From contig CAZFPL010000012.1 in assembly GCA_964521085.1 (NCBI GenBank), positions 10,750-74,749 of the forward strand: a stretch of DNA of 64,000 nt, in the 5' to 3' direction. This DNA is from JAFGKK01 sp964521085. GTDB lineage: Bacteria > Chloroflexota > Anaerolineae > Anaerolineales > RBG-16-64-43. A program made the position numbers and the translations under genes. The notes below the pieces were generated by a model that was given only the letters and a program-made list of their open reading frames with translations, did not search any database and had not been told where the DNA came from. Numbering within the stretch: the stretch's first letter is position 1; the number at the start of each line of letters is the position of its first letter. Of the stretch, positions 1 through 8,737 are shown piece by piece.

Positions 1-362
1 GCGTGGGTGTTCCAGCGCACGGGCAGGCGGATGCTGTCGAATCCGGCGTCTTTCACCAGCTGGAAATATTCTTCCCGCAACACCACTCCCCACTCGCCCT
101 CGTCCGGAGCTTCCAGTGCGTTGCCGAAATTCACGCCGCGCCCGATGCGGCGGTTCATCGCGAAGGCGTCCGGCCACTCGGAGGGGAGGGCTGCGATGGT
201 TGTTGTTGGAACGATCGGGTTGGTCGGAATTCTCGTGTCGGTGGGGGCGGCCGCCGGCGTCGCCGTCGCCGCGGGCGAAGGCGCGGCGGAACAAGCCGCG
301 CATATGACAAGAACGGCCGCCAGCGCGGGGAGGTGGAAAATCTTATTTCGAATTTGCGGCAT
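1..362 (-). CDS. Glycoside hydrolase family 5-like lipoprotein (cellulase-type), N-terminal part only
   Basis: Reading down from an ATG at 362-360, the frame stays open to the window edge, giving about 120 residues. It starts with a lipoprotein signal peptide (lipobox LVICAAC) and then a Pro/Ala/Thr-rich linker. The mature part contains RRIGRGVNFGNALEAP and, later, AGFDSIRLPVRWNTH. These are the typical opening strand and first (beta/alpha)-barrel elements of GH5 endoglucanases (the family pattern is xGxNLGNxLE followed by GFxxxRxPVxW). The catalytic glutamates lie outside the window, so substrate is unknown; a surface-anchored beta-glucanase or mannanase is likely from the family. The gene runs divergently away from the rest of the window. 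Confidence 0.72.
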   Translation of the reverse strand, partial: MPQIRNKIFHLPALAAVLVICAACSAAPSPAATATPAAAPTDTRIPTNPIVPTTTIAALPSEWPDAFAMNRRIGRGVNFGNALEAPDEGEWGVVLREEYFQLVKDAGFDSIRLPVRWNTH

Positions 363-413
363 CCGGATCGCTTTCCTCCGCCGTACCGGTGGCCAACCCA
401 AGGTCAACGGCAA

Positions 414-980
414 CTATAACCCCGTTCCGCCCGCAGGATCAACGGCGCCGGGTTCCGGGTAGGTCAACCGCGCCCCGTCCCAGTGCGCAAAGGGGGTCAT
501 TCGATGGGGCTGGCTGTGCTCGAGGTCGAGGATGTCTTCGACCGGGATGCCGTTTACCAGCAGGGCATCCGCGATCAATGACCGGTGGCAGCGCCAGGGT
601 ACGGCTTCGGCGCACATGATCGCGGTGGTTCCGCCTTCTGCGATGGAAACAAGTTTTTTTACGCCGCCCTGGAAACCATCCGTCAGCATGTAGTCTGCAA
701 AACCACGAAACGATTCATTGCGCCAGCCGGTGTTGGGAGAATCCGGGCGCGTGTGCCGGAAGCCGCCCAATTCGGGAAGGTGGGTGTATCCGATTCCCCC
801 GGTCGCCAATGTTTCCGGAAGGGACTCGCGGTTGAATTGCGGATTGCGCTTGGATCGTGGAACGGTCCTCACATCCACCAGGCGGACAATCCCGTATTTC
901 CGCAGGATGCGGATTAATTCTTCCGCCGTGCGGGTGGAGTGTCCGACGGTGTAAACGGTCGATGGGATCGGAAGGTTCAT
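414..980 (-). CDS. DUF488 family protein
   Basis: A 188-residue protein starting MNLPIPSTVYTVGHSTR. The hallmarks of DUF488 are present: TVGHSTRTAEEL near the N-terminus, the VDVRTVPRSKRNPQFN stretch, YTHLPELGG, and IMCAEAVPWRCHRSLIAD, where the family has its conserved Cys-x-Glu and CHR motif. Length is normal for the family. The biochemical role of DUF488 proteins is not established; the conserved Cys/Arg/His residues hint at a catalytic or nucleotide/metal-binding function. It stands alone between the partial GH5 gene and a divergent membrane protein gene. No strong ribosome binding site is visible, but the start matches the family N-terminus. Confidence 0.9.
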   Translation of the reverse strand: MNLPIPSTVYTVGHSTRTAEELIRILRKYGIVRLVDVRTVPRSKRNPQFNRESLPETLATGGIGYTHLPELGGFRHTRPDSPNTGWRNESFRGFADYMLTDGFQGGVKKLVSIAEGGTTAIMCAEAVPWRCHRSLIADALLVNGIPVEDILDLEHSQPHRMTPFAHWDGARLTYPEPGAVDPAGGTGL

Positions 981-1163
981 GCGAACGCTATCCAGTCATT
1001 CTTTCCGCGACGGATTCCAATATCGGTGGATACTACCACCGTCTTGTCGAATAACAATGGGATTTGTCGCTGATTTTGCACACAAATTATTAATGTAGAC
1101 TTAATAGACCAAAAATATGGTAATATAACCACTGCGAAGAAAAAACAAAAAGGAAGGAATCCA

Positions 1164-1406
1164 ATGGTCCGCAATGTAGGCCGCGTCTGCGGCTGGCTGG
1201 CTTTGGGCCTGTTGCTTTTCACGCTTCTGACGGGATATGGGATCGCCGATTTCCGCATCGTCACACCGTTGACCTTCAACCTGCTGAATAAAGCGGTGGC
1301 CCAACGCCTGCACGCATATACCGAGGTGCCGATGATCGGGCTGCTTTTAGTGCATATCGGGATTGCGATCTGGGACCGTCGGATCGATAGCCGAAAGAAA
1401 GGATAA
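1164..1406 (+). CDS. Small two-helix membrane protein, putative heme/electron-transfer partner of the next gene
   Basis: An 80-residue protein with two predicted membrane helices (about residues 8-27 and 54-70) and a basic C-terminus (DRRIDSRKKG). Histidines 50 and 64 are 14 residues apart, in and just before the second helix, a spacing seen in cytochrome b-type proteins; heme binding is only an inference. The stop is 4 bases before the ATG of the molybdopterin protein gene, so the two are almost certainly co-transcribed. In the MsrP/MsrQ (YedY/YedZ) system a molybdoenzyme is paired with a heme membrane protein; this gene is far shorter than MsrQ, so it would be a minimal analogue rather than an orthologue. 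Confidence 0.7.
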   Translation: MVRNVGRVCGWLALGLLLFTLLTGYGIADFRIVTPLTFNLLNKAVAQRLHAYTEVPMIGLLLVHIGIAIWDRRIDSRKKG

Positions 1407-1410
1407 TCTC

Positions 1411-2079
1411 ATGCGCAATGGCATTCGCTTGTCCACCTTGGTTTTATTGGGAGGATGGATGCTCGTCGGATGCGGCACGGCCGGGGAGCAAAAGATGACC
1501 TCGCGCCTGCCCCCCGCCGAGATCAGCAAGTATGAAGGGCAGGACCTTTCCTCCATCGACGACTTCCGGGAAAACTCCATCAAGGGACCGCAAACGGTCT
1601 CGCTGGACACCTATACATTGAAAGTCACCGGTCTGGTCGATACGCCGCTGAAACTCACCTACGAACAGGTGCTCGCGCACGACAATTACAGCAAGGTGGT
1701 GACCCTGCATTGTGTGGAAGGCTGGGATGCAACCATCCTCTGGGAGGGGGTGCTGATCGACGATTTGCTCCAGGAGGCGGGTGTCCAGGACGGCGCAGTG
1801 ATCGCCATCTTCCATGCCGCCGACGGATACACATCCTCCCTGCCGATTGAATTCCTGCGTGATAAAAAGATCCTGCTGGCGTACAAGATGAACGACGTGG
1901 TCCTTCCCCCGGAACGCGGGTTTCCCTTCCAGGTCGTCGCCGAAGCCAAGTGGGGATACAAGTGGGTCAAGTGGGTCACCGAGATAGAGTTGTCCAATGA
2001 CCCCACATACCGCGGATATTGGGAAGCATTCGGATACAGCAATAACGGAGATCTGGACCAGCCGTATCTTGAGCCGTAA
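1411..2079 (+). CDS. Sulfite-oxidase/MsrP-like molybdopterin-binding lipoprotein
   Basis: A 222-residue protein from the ATG at 1411, preceded by AAAGGA. It has a lipoprotein signal (lipobox MLVGC) and one oxidoreductase molybdopterin-binding domain at about residues 60-190. The key element is VVTLHCVEGWDATILWEG: in MsrP and sulfite oxidases the Cys of this motif ligates molybdenum. Other fold markers are HAADGYTSSLPIEF, LAYKMNDVVLPPERGFPFQ and KWGYKWVKWV. No twin-arginine motif is seen, although relatives are usually Tat-exported with the cofactor already inserted. Together with the upstream small membrane protein it may form an extracytoplasmic redox enzyme; the substrate is unknown. Confidence 0.86.
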   Translation: MRNGIRLSTLVLLGGWMLVGCGTAGEQKMTSRLPPAEISKYEGQDLSSIDDFRENSIKGPQTVSLDTYTLKVTGLVDTPLKLTYEQVLAHDNYSKVVTLHCVEGWDATILWEGVLIDDLLQEAGVQDGAVIAIFHAADGYTSSLPIEFLRDKKILLAYKMNDVVLPPERGFPFQVVAEAKWGYKWVKWVTEIELSNDPTYRGYWEAFGYSNNGDLDQPYLEP

Positions 2080-2170
2080 CCCCGCGAAAAAACGCGGCGG
2101 TGTTGGATGCACCGCTGCTTTTTATTTTTATAATTCCCGTACCGGCACATCCGGAAAAATCCCGGAAGGA

Positions 2171-3202
2171 TTACTCCCGGTTGAATGAGTCCGATAACCT
2201 CGGCTTCACCACGAGCCTTTCCCGCCGCCAAACGACAATCGACAGGAGCACCATCGAGAGGAAGGTCAACATCCCGACGCAGACCATTCCGGAGGCGCTG
2301 TTCCCATCCTTGACGCTTTCCGCAGCGGCTTCCACGAACGGTGAAAACAGAATGAAGAACATCAATCCGCCGAAGGCCAACGCCAGTTTGCGGGTGTCGG
2401 TGAACTGCCGGCCGCGCCGGTACGAGAAGGCAAGCAGCGCGATGATCCCCGTGGCGATCGCGAGGACCAGCAGGATCGTCAGGATGGGGGGAAAAGCGGT
2501 TCCGGGAAGCCCCCAGCCGGTGTAGAAGAAGGCGACGGTCGAGCCAAACCCCGCCAGCCCGTAGAAGATGGGATGGGGCAGGGGTTTGTTTTCCAGGGCG
2601 GGGACCGGAGCCGGCGGACGCATCCTCCGCGCGAGGAAAACCAGCGCGATGATCGCGGCGATCGAACCCAAGTAGGGCGGCGGCGGGGGGGAATATTTGA
2701 AAAAAATCCGGAAAAAGATATTTCCGAAAATGACGGCGGCGGCGAGCATGCCGCCGGACAGGAAGAAACCGAAACATCCAAGCCAGGCGGCGCCGCGCGA
2801 TTTCGGGAAGATCAGATGAACGAGCAGGATCGGAATCGCAATGCTGAAGGCGGTGTGATAACAGGTCAGGTGGACCGCCCACACCCAGCTGACATCCGCC
2901 CAGCGGCCGTACATCGCGGCGTTTTGCAAATCCGGCCAGGCGGTGTTGAAGAAACTCATCACGTCGATTCCTTCTTCCAGGATGCCGTAAGCGGCTCCGA
3001 GCAGGAGGATGCCCACCCAGCCCGCCCGCCAGCGGATGAGCAGTTCGCGCGCCAACACCGCGCCGGCTCCATACAGGGGGACGAGGAACAACCATGTTGT
3101 GGGAGCCAGCCACTCGGCTGGCGGCGCCGAACCGGATATCAGTTCGCCGATGACCGGGGCAAGGAGGAAAAGGGTGAGTGCCGGAAGGATGTGTTTTCGC
3201 AT
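2171..3202 (-). CDS. Polytopic membrane protein of unknown function
   Basis: A 343-residue hydrophobic protein with about nine predicted membrane segments, beginning with a signal-like segment MRKHILPALTLFLLAPVIGE. It carries a poly-proline stretch (YSPPPPPYLG) between helices and acidic/aromatic loops such as LEEGIDVMSFFNTAWPD. I do not recognise a catalytic motif. Proteins of this general type (hydrophobic, GEL and EEGID-like motifs) occur as hypothetical proteins in Chloroflexota and Firmicutes. It is convergent with the molybdopterin gene (92 bases between the stops) and divergent from the TatA-like gene, so it is probably a single-gene transcript. Confidence 0.7.
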   Translation of the reverse strand: MRKHILPALTLFLLAPVIGELISGSAPPAEWLAPTTWLFLVPLYGAGAVLARELLIRWRAGWVGILLLGAAYGILEEGIDVMSFFNTAWPDLQNAAMYGRWADVSWVWAVHLTCYHTAFSIAIPILLVHLIFPKSRGAAWLGCFGFFLSGGMLAAAVIFGNIFFRIFFKYSPPPPPYLGSIAAIIALVFLARRMRPPAPVPALENKPLPHPIFYGLAGFGSTVAFFYTGWGLPGTAFPPILTILLVLAIATGIIALLAFSYRRGRQFTDTRKLALAFGGLMFFILFSPFVEAAAESVKDGNSASGMVCVGMLTFLSMVLLSIVVWRRERLVVKPRLSDSFNRE

Positions 3203-3327
3203 GGGTTAAGGATACTTGGAAATCGGACAATTTTCCACTTCGGATGGAAGGAAGGCCGTACACGGAATGCGCCGATAAAACCCGAAGAACAAAAGGTTTT
3301 TCGGTGACTTCCGGGTTTTTCGGTGTA

Positions 3328-3357
3328 TTCCATGTACGGCACTTGTGGTTTTATAAT
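3328..3357 (+). promoter_or_regulatory. Possible sigma70-type promoter of the TatA/B-like gene
   Basis: A perfect TATAAT at 3352-3357 lies 19 bases upstream of the ATG at 3377, with only a poor -35 candidate (TTCCAT, 3328-3333) at 18-base spacing. The short leader carries ACGTGGAG as a weak Shine-Dalgarno. Supported by sequence match alone. Confidence 0.35.
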
Positions 3358-3376
3358 AGTACGTGGAGCATCCGTT

Positions 3377-3769
3377 ATGGAACTACTTGGAATCGGTCCT
3401 TTGGAATTTCTGGTTATCATCCTGATCGCACTGATCATCTTCTCGCCCAAGGATCTTGCCAAAGGCGGAAAGATGATCGGACGCTGGATCAACCAGCTAT
3501 ACCGGTCGGACACCTGGAAATCGATGCGCCAGGTGTCGCAGGAAATGCAAAACCTCCCCAATCGTTTGGCGCGCGAGGCGCAGCTCGACGAATTGAAGGA
3601 CCTGGAGAAAGAAATTAATTTGGACGGCAGTTCCCCGTACGCAAACCAGTCCCCCGAAAGCCCCAAGCCGCCGGCCGCGCAAAGCCGCGGCGCGGAAACG
3701 GCTTCTCCCCCGAAGGCCGGTCCGGAACCGGATTCTTCCCCTGATACCAAGGATTCTGAAAAGGCATAA
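3377..3769 (+). CDS. TatA/TatB-like twin-arginine translocase subunit
   Basis: A 130-residue protein starting MELLGIGPLEFLVIILIALI at the ATG at 3377; an extension to 3323 is possible but has no family counterpart. It shows the Tat plan: one short N-terminal membrane helix (residues 7-22), the FSPKDL hinge (family FGPKxLP), an amphipathic helix rich in Lys/Arg/Gln, then a long Pro/Ser/Glu/Lys tail (about residues 80-130) that is probably disordered. The early glutamate (E9) within the membrane helix is typical of TatB, and the length also fits TatB better than TatA. A TATAAT box lies at 3352-3357. TatC is not in the window. Confidence 0.8.
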   Translation: MELLGIGPLEFLVIILIALIIFSPKDLAKGGKMIGRWINQLYRSDTWKSMRQVSQEMQNLPNRLAREAQLDELKDLEKEINLDGSSPYANQSPESPKPPAAQSRGAETASPPKAGPEPDSSPDTKDSEKA

Positions 3770-3789
3770 TCCGGAAGGAAAAGAGCCCC

Positions 3790-3828
3790 TTGACAAAGAA
3801 CGTAGTCTAATGCATACTAAGTATGCAT
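3790..3828 (+). promoter_or_regulatory. PadR-gene promoter with overlapping perfect palindromic operator
   Basis: TTGACA at 3790-3795 is followed, after 17 bases, by CATACT (3813-3818). A perfect 19-base palindrome, ATGCATACT-A-AGTATGCAT, spans 3810-3828 and covers the -10 box. PadR proteins bind dyads with ATAC/GTAT half-sites at their own promoters, so autorepression of the PadR gene (and of the ABC exporter behind it) is the natural reading. The link to PadR is inference from position and motif type. Confidence 0.7.
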
Positions 3829-3845
3829 AACGGGTATTCATCAGA

Positions 3846-4361
3846 ATGCTAAAACATGCACTGTTGGCCCTGTTGGCGAAGCAGCCCCGCCACGGCTACG
3901 AACTTAAAACGGAGTTCGAAAAAGCCATGGGCGGATTGTGGCCGGACCTTAATATCGGCCAGGTGTACACCACTCTCTCGCGGCTCGAACGGGATGAGCT
4001 GGTGCAAAGCAAGGTGGTCGGCTCGCCCGGCGAGCGTACCGATAAACGGGTCTACGAACTGACCGCGGCGGGCCGCAAGGCGCTCCAGGATTGGCTGGCC
4101 CAGCCCGGAGAAACCGAGCCGATCAAGAACGAATTTTTTGTCAAGCTTGCCTTTGCGCGGATGTCCGGCGCCGGGAACATCCGCCCGCTGATCGCCCGCC
4201 AGAGGCAGTATTACCTGCAGGCCATCCGCATCCTTGATGAATATCTCGCCGTCCCGAAAAGCGATGAGGCTCCGTTTTCCTCCCTTCTCGGGGAAGGCGC
4301 TTTATTGCATCTGCAGGCGAATCTGAAATGGTTGGATTTGTGTGAAAAGAAATTGAAGTAG
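3846..4361 (+). CDS. PadR family transcriptional regulator
   Basis: A 171-residue protein. Residues 1-75 are the PadR winged helix, with MLKHALLALLAKQPRHGYELK, NIGQVYTTLSRLERDELV (recognition helix) and the wing ERTDKRVYELTAAGRKALQDW. The C-terminal half (about 90-170) is the helical dimerisation domain of the larger PadR subfamily. It is the first gene of a probable operon with the ABC ATPase (4444) and permease (5182) and is preceded by a palindromic operator over its -10 box. PadR/exporter pairs commonly respond to the toxic or signalling compound that is exported; the ligand here is unknown. Confidence 0.95.
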   Translation: MLKHALLALLAKQPRHGYELKTEFEKAMGGLWPDLNIGQVYTTLSRLERDELVQSKVVGSPGERTDKRVYELTAAGRKALQDWLAQPGETEPIKNEFFVKLAFARMSGAGNIRPLIARQRQYYLQAIRILDEYLAVPKSDEAPFSSLLGEGALLHLQANLKWLDLCEKKLK

Positions 4362-4443
4362 CCGCGATGCCGGGCTGTGTTGGCCGGCTTGCACGCGGCC
4401 GGGCGACACCTGTCGCCGGCGGTGAAAAATTTTGGAGGCAAGC

Positions 4444-5181
<738 letters not shown>

Positions 5182-5185
<4 letters not shown>

Positions 5186-7560
5186 TTGCGATCGCGAGGC
5201 AGGTCAAAGCCAATCTCCTCAGCCGCCGAATCGCTGCGGGGCTGATTTTTATCACCCTGGCCGCCGCTGCGACGCTTCTCACCGTGGGAGTCCTGACCGC
5301 GGGAGGCGTAGGCCGGGCTTTCGACCGCGAATTCGAGCAGGCCCGCGGTGCTCACCTGAATATCTATCTGGAGACCCCCGATGAGGCGCTTGCCCGGAAG
5401 GCCGCCGACGATTTGGGCACCATCCCCGGTGTGACGGCTTCCACGGGATTGCTCGAGGGGCTGTACAACAACCTGTATTTCCACGAGCAGCACGATTGGG
5501 TCGTCGTGTTCGGGCTTGGGCTGAAGCTGCCGGAGGTATCGCGGCCGCTGCTGGTCGCCGGCCGGTATTTTCAAGAGGGGGACGGCGATGTTGTGCTGCT
5601 GGATTCCAATCTGGCCTACGGCATGGGCATCCAGGTTGGTGACAAGGTGGAATACCAAACTTCGGAGGGGAACCGCCTTCTGACCGTGATCGGCTTGGTG
5701 TTGAATCCGTATTTCGGGCCTTACCCCAATTGGAGGCCGGCGCATATCTTTGTGCCGGACAACCTGTTCCCGGCCTTAAAGGAAATCCGCCCGAACCGCG
5801 GATATCAGGTGGGTCTGCGATTGGAAGATCCGGATGCCGTGCAAAATCTTTGGGTTTCCGCCAAGGAAAGGTGGGGAGATCTCCTCGGCGGAACGTATTC
5901 AGATTGGCGGGACGTGCGGTATGTGTATAACATGCTCCTGCGGGCGACATCGGTCTTCCTCGTGGCGTTCAGCGCGGTGGCGATGCTCTCGGCCGGATTC
6001 ATCATCGTCGCCACGATCGGCGGGGCGGTGCTGGCGCAATACAGCTCGATCGGCTTGTGGAAGGCGATCGGATATACGGGATCGCAGGTGGTCGGGTTGT
6101 TCGTGTTGGAAAATGCATTTCTGGGATTCTTTGCGGCGGCTGCGGGATTGATCCTGGGCGCGATCCTCTCCCCATTGCTTATGGAGTCGGCAAGCCGGAC
6201 CCTGAATACCGCACCCTCGCCGGCCGTCAACCTGCAGACGGCGGTCCTGGTAATCGGTCTGGTTATCCTGTTGGCCGTGTTGTTTTCCGCATGGCCTGCC
6301 TGGAGGGGCAGCCGGATCGATACGATCCAGGCCATCCGGCTGGGTAGTGAAGCCCCCCGCGCAGGGAGTTCCCGGTTAACGCGGATTGCCGCAAGGATGG
6401 GAATGCCGCCGGTGGTTTCCCTGGGGCTTAAGGATGTTTTCTCCAAACCGTTCCGGACCGCATTACTATCGGGAATCGTCGCCATCGGTGTCCTGGGTAT
6501 GGTGTTTGGCGTGGGAATGGGGGCGACCATCTCTCTGTTTGTCGACAACCCGGAATTAATGCTGGGCATTAAATATGATGCGACCTTTTGGAGTGCCAAT
6601 CCCTCGGAGATGTCTTACCGGCAGGCATTCGAGTTTCTCTCCGCCCGGGACGACATCCAGGGAGTGGCCGGGGTTCTCATGATGCAGTTGACGTTGCCTG
6701 AAACGGAAGAGCAATTCCACGCGCGGTTCCTGGAGGGGGATATCGGGGTTTTCCATTTGAACATGGTTGAAGGAAGGGCATTTTCGGCGCCGGGAGAGGC
6801 GATTGCCGGTCAGGGTTTATTGACCATGACCGGAAAGGCGGTGGGGGATGATTTGGATGTCATCCTGGAACTGGTCGAAATGCGCGGAGACGAGATGACG
6901 AAAAGGAAAATCCCCCTGACGCTCCATATTGTGGGGAGTTACAGCTCCATGGAAAACAGCGGAAAGATGCTGATCACCTCCATGGAGACGTTGAATAAAG
7001 CCGGACTGGATGTGGAGCCGCTGCAGTACTATGTGCGCTTTTCTGCGGGTGCGGATGCGGATGCGGTGATCGAGAACGTCAAATCAGAAAGCGGGGGACG
7101 GATACTCGGCGAGGTACAGACAACCCTGGAACCGCCGGTCGAAATCGCACAACTGCGCGTGGTGGTCGGCGCCTTGGCCGGCGTATTAAGCCTGATCACG
7201 CTCCTGGGCGTGTTCAATGCCGCCTGGATGACCATCCGGGAACGGTCCCGGGACTTCGGCGTATTTAAGGTGGTGGGCCTGACGCCGGTGCAGGTGGTTG
7301 CGACTGTCTTTGTGGGGACCGCCGCACTCGTCCTGGTGGTGACCGCCGTATGCCTGCCCCTCGGCGTATTAGGAACTCCCATTCTGATTAATGCCATCGC
7401 CGAGCAATTCGGATACCCGGGCACGATTCCGCTGGCGACGGATTGGGCCGCCGTGGCATTGGTGCCTCTGGGGGCATTGGCCGTCGCAGGATTGGGATGC
7501 CTCATCCCGGCCTTCCACGCTGCGCGGGTGAAGGTGGCGGAAGTCCTGCGGTACGAATAA
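5182..7560 (+). CDS. MacB/FtsX-type ABC transporter permease
   Basis: A 792-residue permease translationally coupled (ATGA overlap) to the ATPase. Layout: membrane helix at about 18-40, extracytoplasmic MacB-like domain (about 45-240), FtsX domain 1 with three helices (about 253-380), a further helix (about 425-450), a second extracytoplasmic domain, and FtsX domain 2 (about 660-785) ending LIPAFHAARVKVAEVLRYE. Two FtsX repeats in one chain of this size is the typical Gram-positive/Chloroflexota type. Such exporters extrude peptides, antibiotics or lipoproteins by a mechanotransmission mechanism. No periplasmic adaptor gene is nearby. The upstream PadR gene suggests ligand-controlled expression. 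Confidence 0.95.
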
Positions 7561-7575
7561 ACACGATCGCAGCGG

Positions 7576-8001
7576 CTATCCGGAATTCTTCTCTTCCCTG
7601 GAGGGAGTGTGCTGCAACTCCTGAAAAATCGCGACGGTCAGGCGGCCCAATCCCGCATTGATCGGGCTTCCGGGGCTGAGGATCTCGGACGCGAATTGGC
7701 GGACGACGTCGCGTCCGGCGGAGGTGAGTTTGTAGTATGCGCGCGGCGGTCCCGCCGGCGAGGCTTCCCACCGGCTTTTCACCAATCCCCGGCGTTCGAG
7801 CCGACGAAGTAGCTGATAGAGTGTACTTACCCCCAGCGTTATTCTGCCCTGGGTTGATTCCTGGATTTCCTTTCGGATTTCCAGCCCGTACCGCGCACGG
7901 GAGATCAGCAGGCCGAGAACCCAGAAGGAAAGCATCCCCCGCTTCCAATCCGAGAGCATGCTGTGAACCGCTTCTTTTCTGTGGGCGGATTCGGCAGGCA
8001 T
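7576..8001 (-). CDS. PadR family transcriptional regulator (second)
   Basis: A 141-residue protein with the PadR winged helix: GMLSFWVLGLLISRARYGLEIRK-type first helices, GVSTLYQLLRRLERRGLV recognition helix and the wing RAYYKLTSAGRDVVRQF. It is shorter than the first PadR and lacks the long C-terminal domain. Two starts are possible, at 8001 (MPAESAHRKEAV) and at 7959 (MLSDWKRG); the latter begins closer to the usual family start. The gene is convergent with the ABC permease gene (15 bases between ends) and follows a small Cys-rich gene on the same strand, with a promoter at about 8344-8372 serving both. Confidence 0.9.
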   Translation of the reverse strand: MPAESAHRKEAVHSMLSDWKRGMLSFWVLGLLISRARYGLEIRKEIQESTQGRITLGVSTLYQLLRRLERRGLVKSRWEASPAGPPRAYYKLTSAGRDVVRQFASEILSPGSPINAGLGRLTVAIFQELQHTPSREEKNSG

Positions 8002-8019
8002 ATTTCTCTGATTTTAACC

Positions 8020-8229
8020 TCATTTCGCCCGGCCGGAATTCTCCCGCTCCTGGCGTTTCAACACCTGCGGGCATTCGAACGTGGCCCCGCAGCGTTTGTC
8101 CTTCTCCCCGTTGGTGAAGGTCATGCAGCCCCAACACCAGAGGGCCGAAAAGCTGAGCGGCCATTTCCGGTTCTGCGCCCGGATGGCATCGCATAGTGCG
8201 TATCCAGCCTCTTTCGACAATGCGTCCAT
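8020..8229 (-). CDS. Small Cys-rich protein, possibly metal binding
   Basis: A 69-residue protein (MDALSKEAGYALCDAIRAQN...) from an ATG at 8229 preceded by AAAGGAGATGGAACC, a strong ribosome binding site. Cysteines 32, 35, 47 and 53 form a CWGC-x11-C-x5-C pattern that could hold a zinc or iron-sulfur centre. I cannot assign a family. It lies 18 bases upstream of the second PadR gene and behind the same promoter, so it is likely regulated by or functionally linked to that regulator. Confidence 0.65.
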   Translation of the reverse strand: MDALSKEAGYALCDAIRAQNRKWPLSFSALWCWGCMTFTNGEKDKRCGATFECPQVLKRQERENSGRAK

Positions 8230-8327
8230 GGTTCCATCTCCTTTTTCGGCCGCTCCCCGATCCAAGACACTGCCGCCCCTTGGAGGAGCATGGACCGCCG
8301 GCCTGTTCGATCTTCGTCTTCCGCGGT

Positions 8328-8372
8328 TGGTATAACACATACTGGTATACCATGATAGGATATACGAGTCAA
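8328..8372 (-). promoter_or_regulatory. Promoter and palindromic operator of the small Cys-rich/PadR operon
   Basis: On the minus strand TTGACT (8372-8367), 17 bases, then TATACC (8349-8344). The dyad TGGTATA-N11-TATACCA (8328-8352) overlaps the -10 box, and GGTATACC inside it is itself palindromic. Half-sites of the GTATA/TATAC type resemble the operator before the first PadR gene, so PadR autoregulation is likely. Confidence 0.6.
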
Positions 8373-8737
8373 GGGCGGCCGCGGTTGCCGACAGGCGCCT
8401 GCCGGTTGGGTTGTGGAGGTTGTCCTTGGTTGTGTCGGATGCTGCCGGAAGGGGATGCGCTATATCCGCCCGCTGAAACATGCGGTTTTTATATTGCCCA
8501 TGGCGGCGTGGAGTCCGAGCAGTGGGATTCCCTCATTGTTCATTGGAAGGTATTTCTTATCGCGTCGGGCTGGTCTAGGATAAGTTCTTTCCCCAAAACC
8601 TATAGAGAATCTCTATTTGGAGGTAAATAAGCCCGCGCCTTGTAGACAAAGCTCGAAAAAGCTTGTAAAAAGGTATGTAGCAATCCACATGATGACCGGG
8701 CAAAGAAGCGTTTTTTTACCATCAAAAGGGTGAAGCC
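8373..8737. other. Intergenic region without a supported gene
   Basis: About 365 bases between the divergent PadR operon and the lipoprotein gene at 8738. Reading frames here have no family resemblance. The only structures I see are a short AAGCT-rich inverted repeat near 8652-8668 and AT-rich stretches near 8590-8625. It probably holds the leader of the lipoprotein gene, whose ribosome binding site is AAGGG at 8726-8730. Confidence 0.5.

Noticed and set aside
1686..3263. 525-codon open frame on the minus strand
   Set aside because: It is in a different frame over the molybdopterin gene and the membrane protein gene at 2171-3202; Arg/Pro/His-rich composition without any domain, as expected for a high-GC shadow frame.
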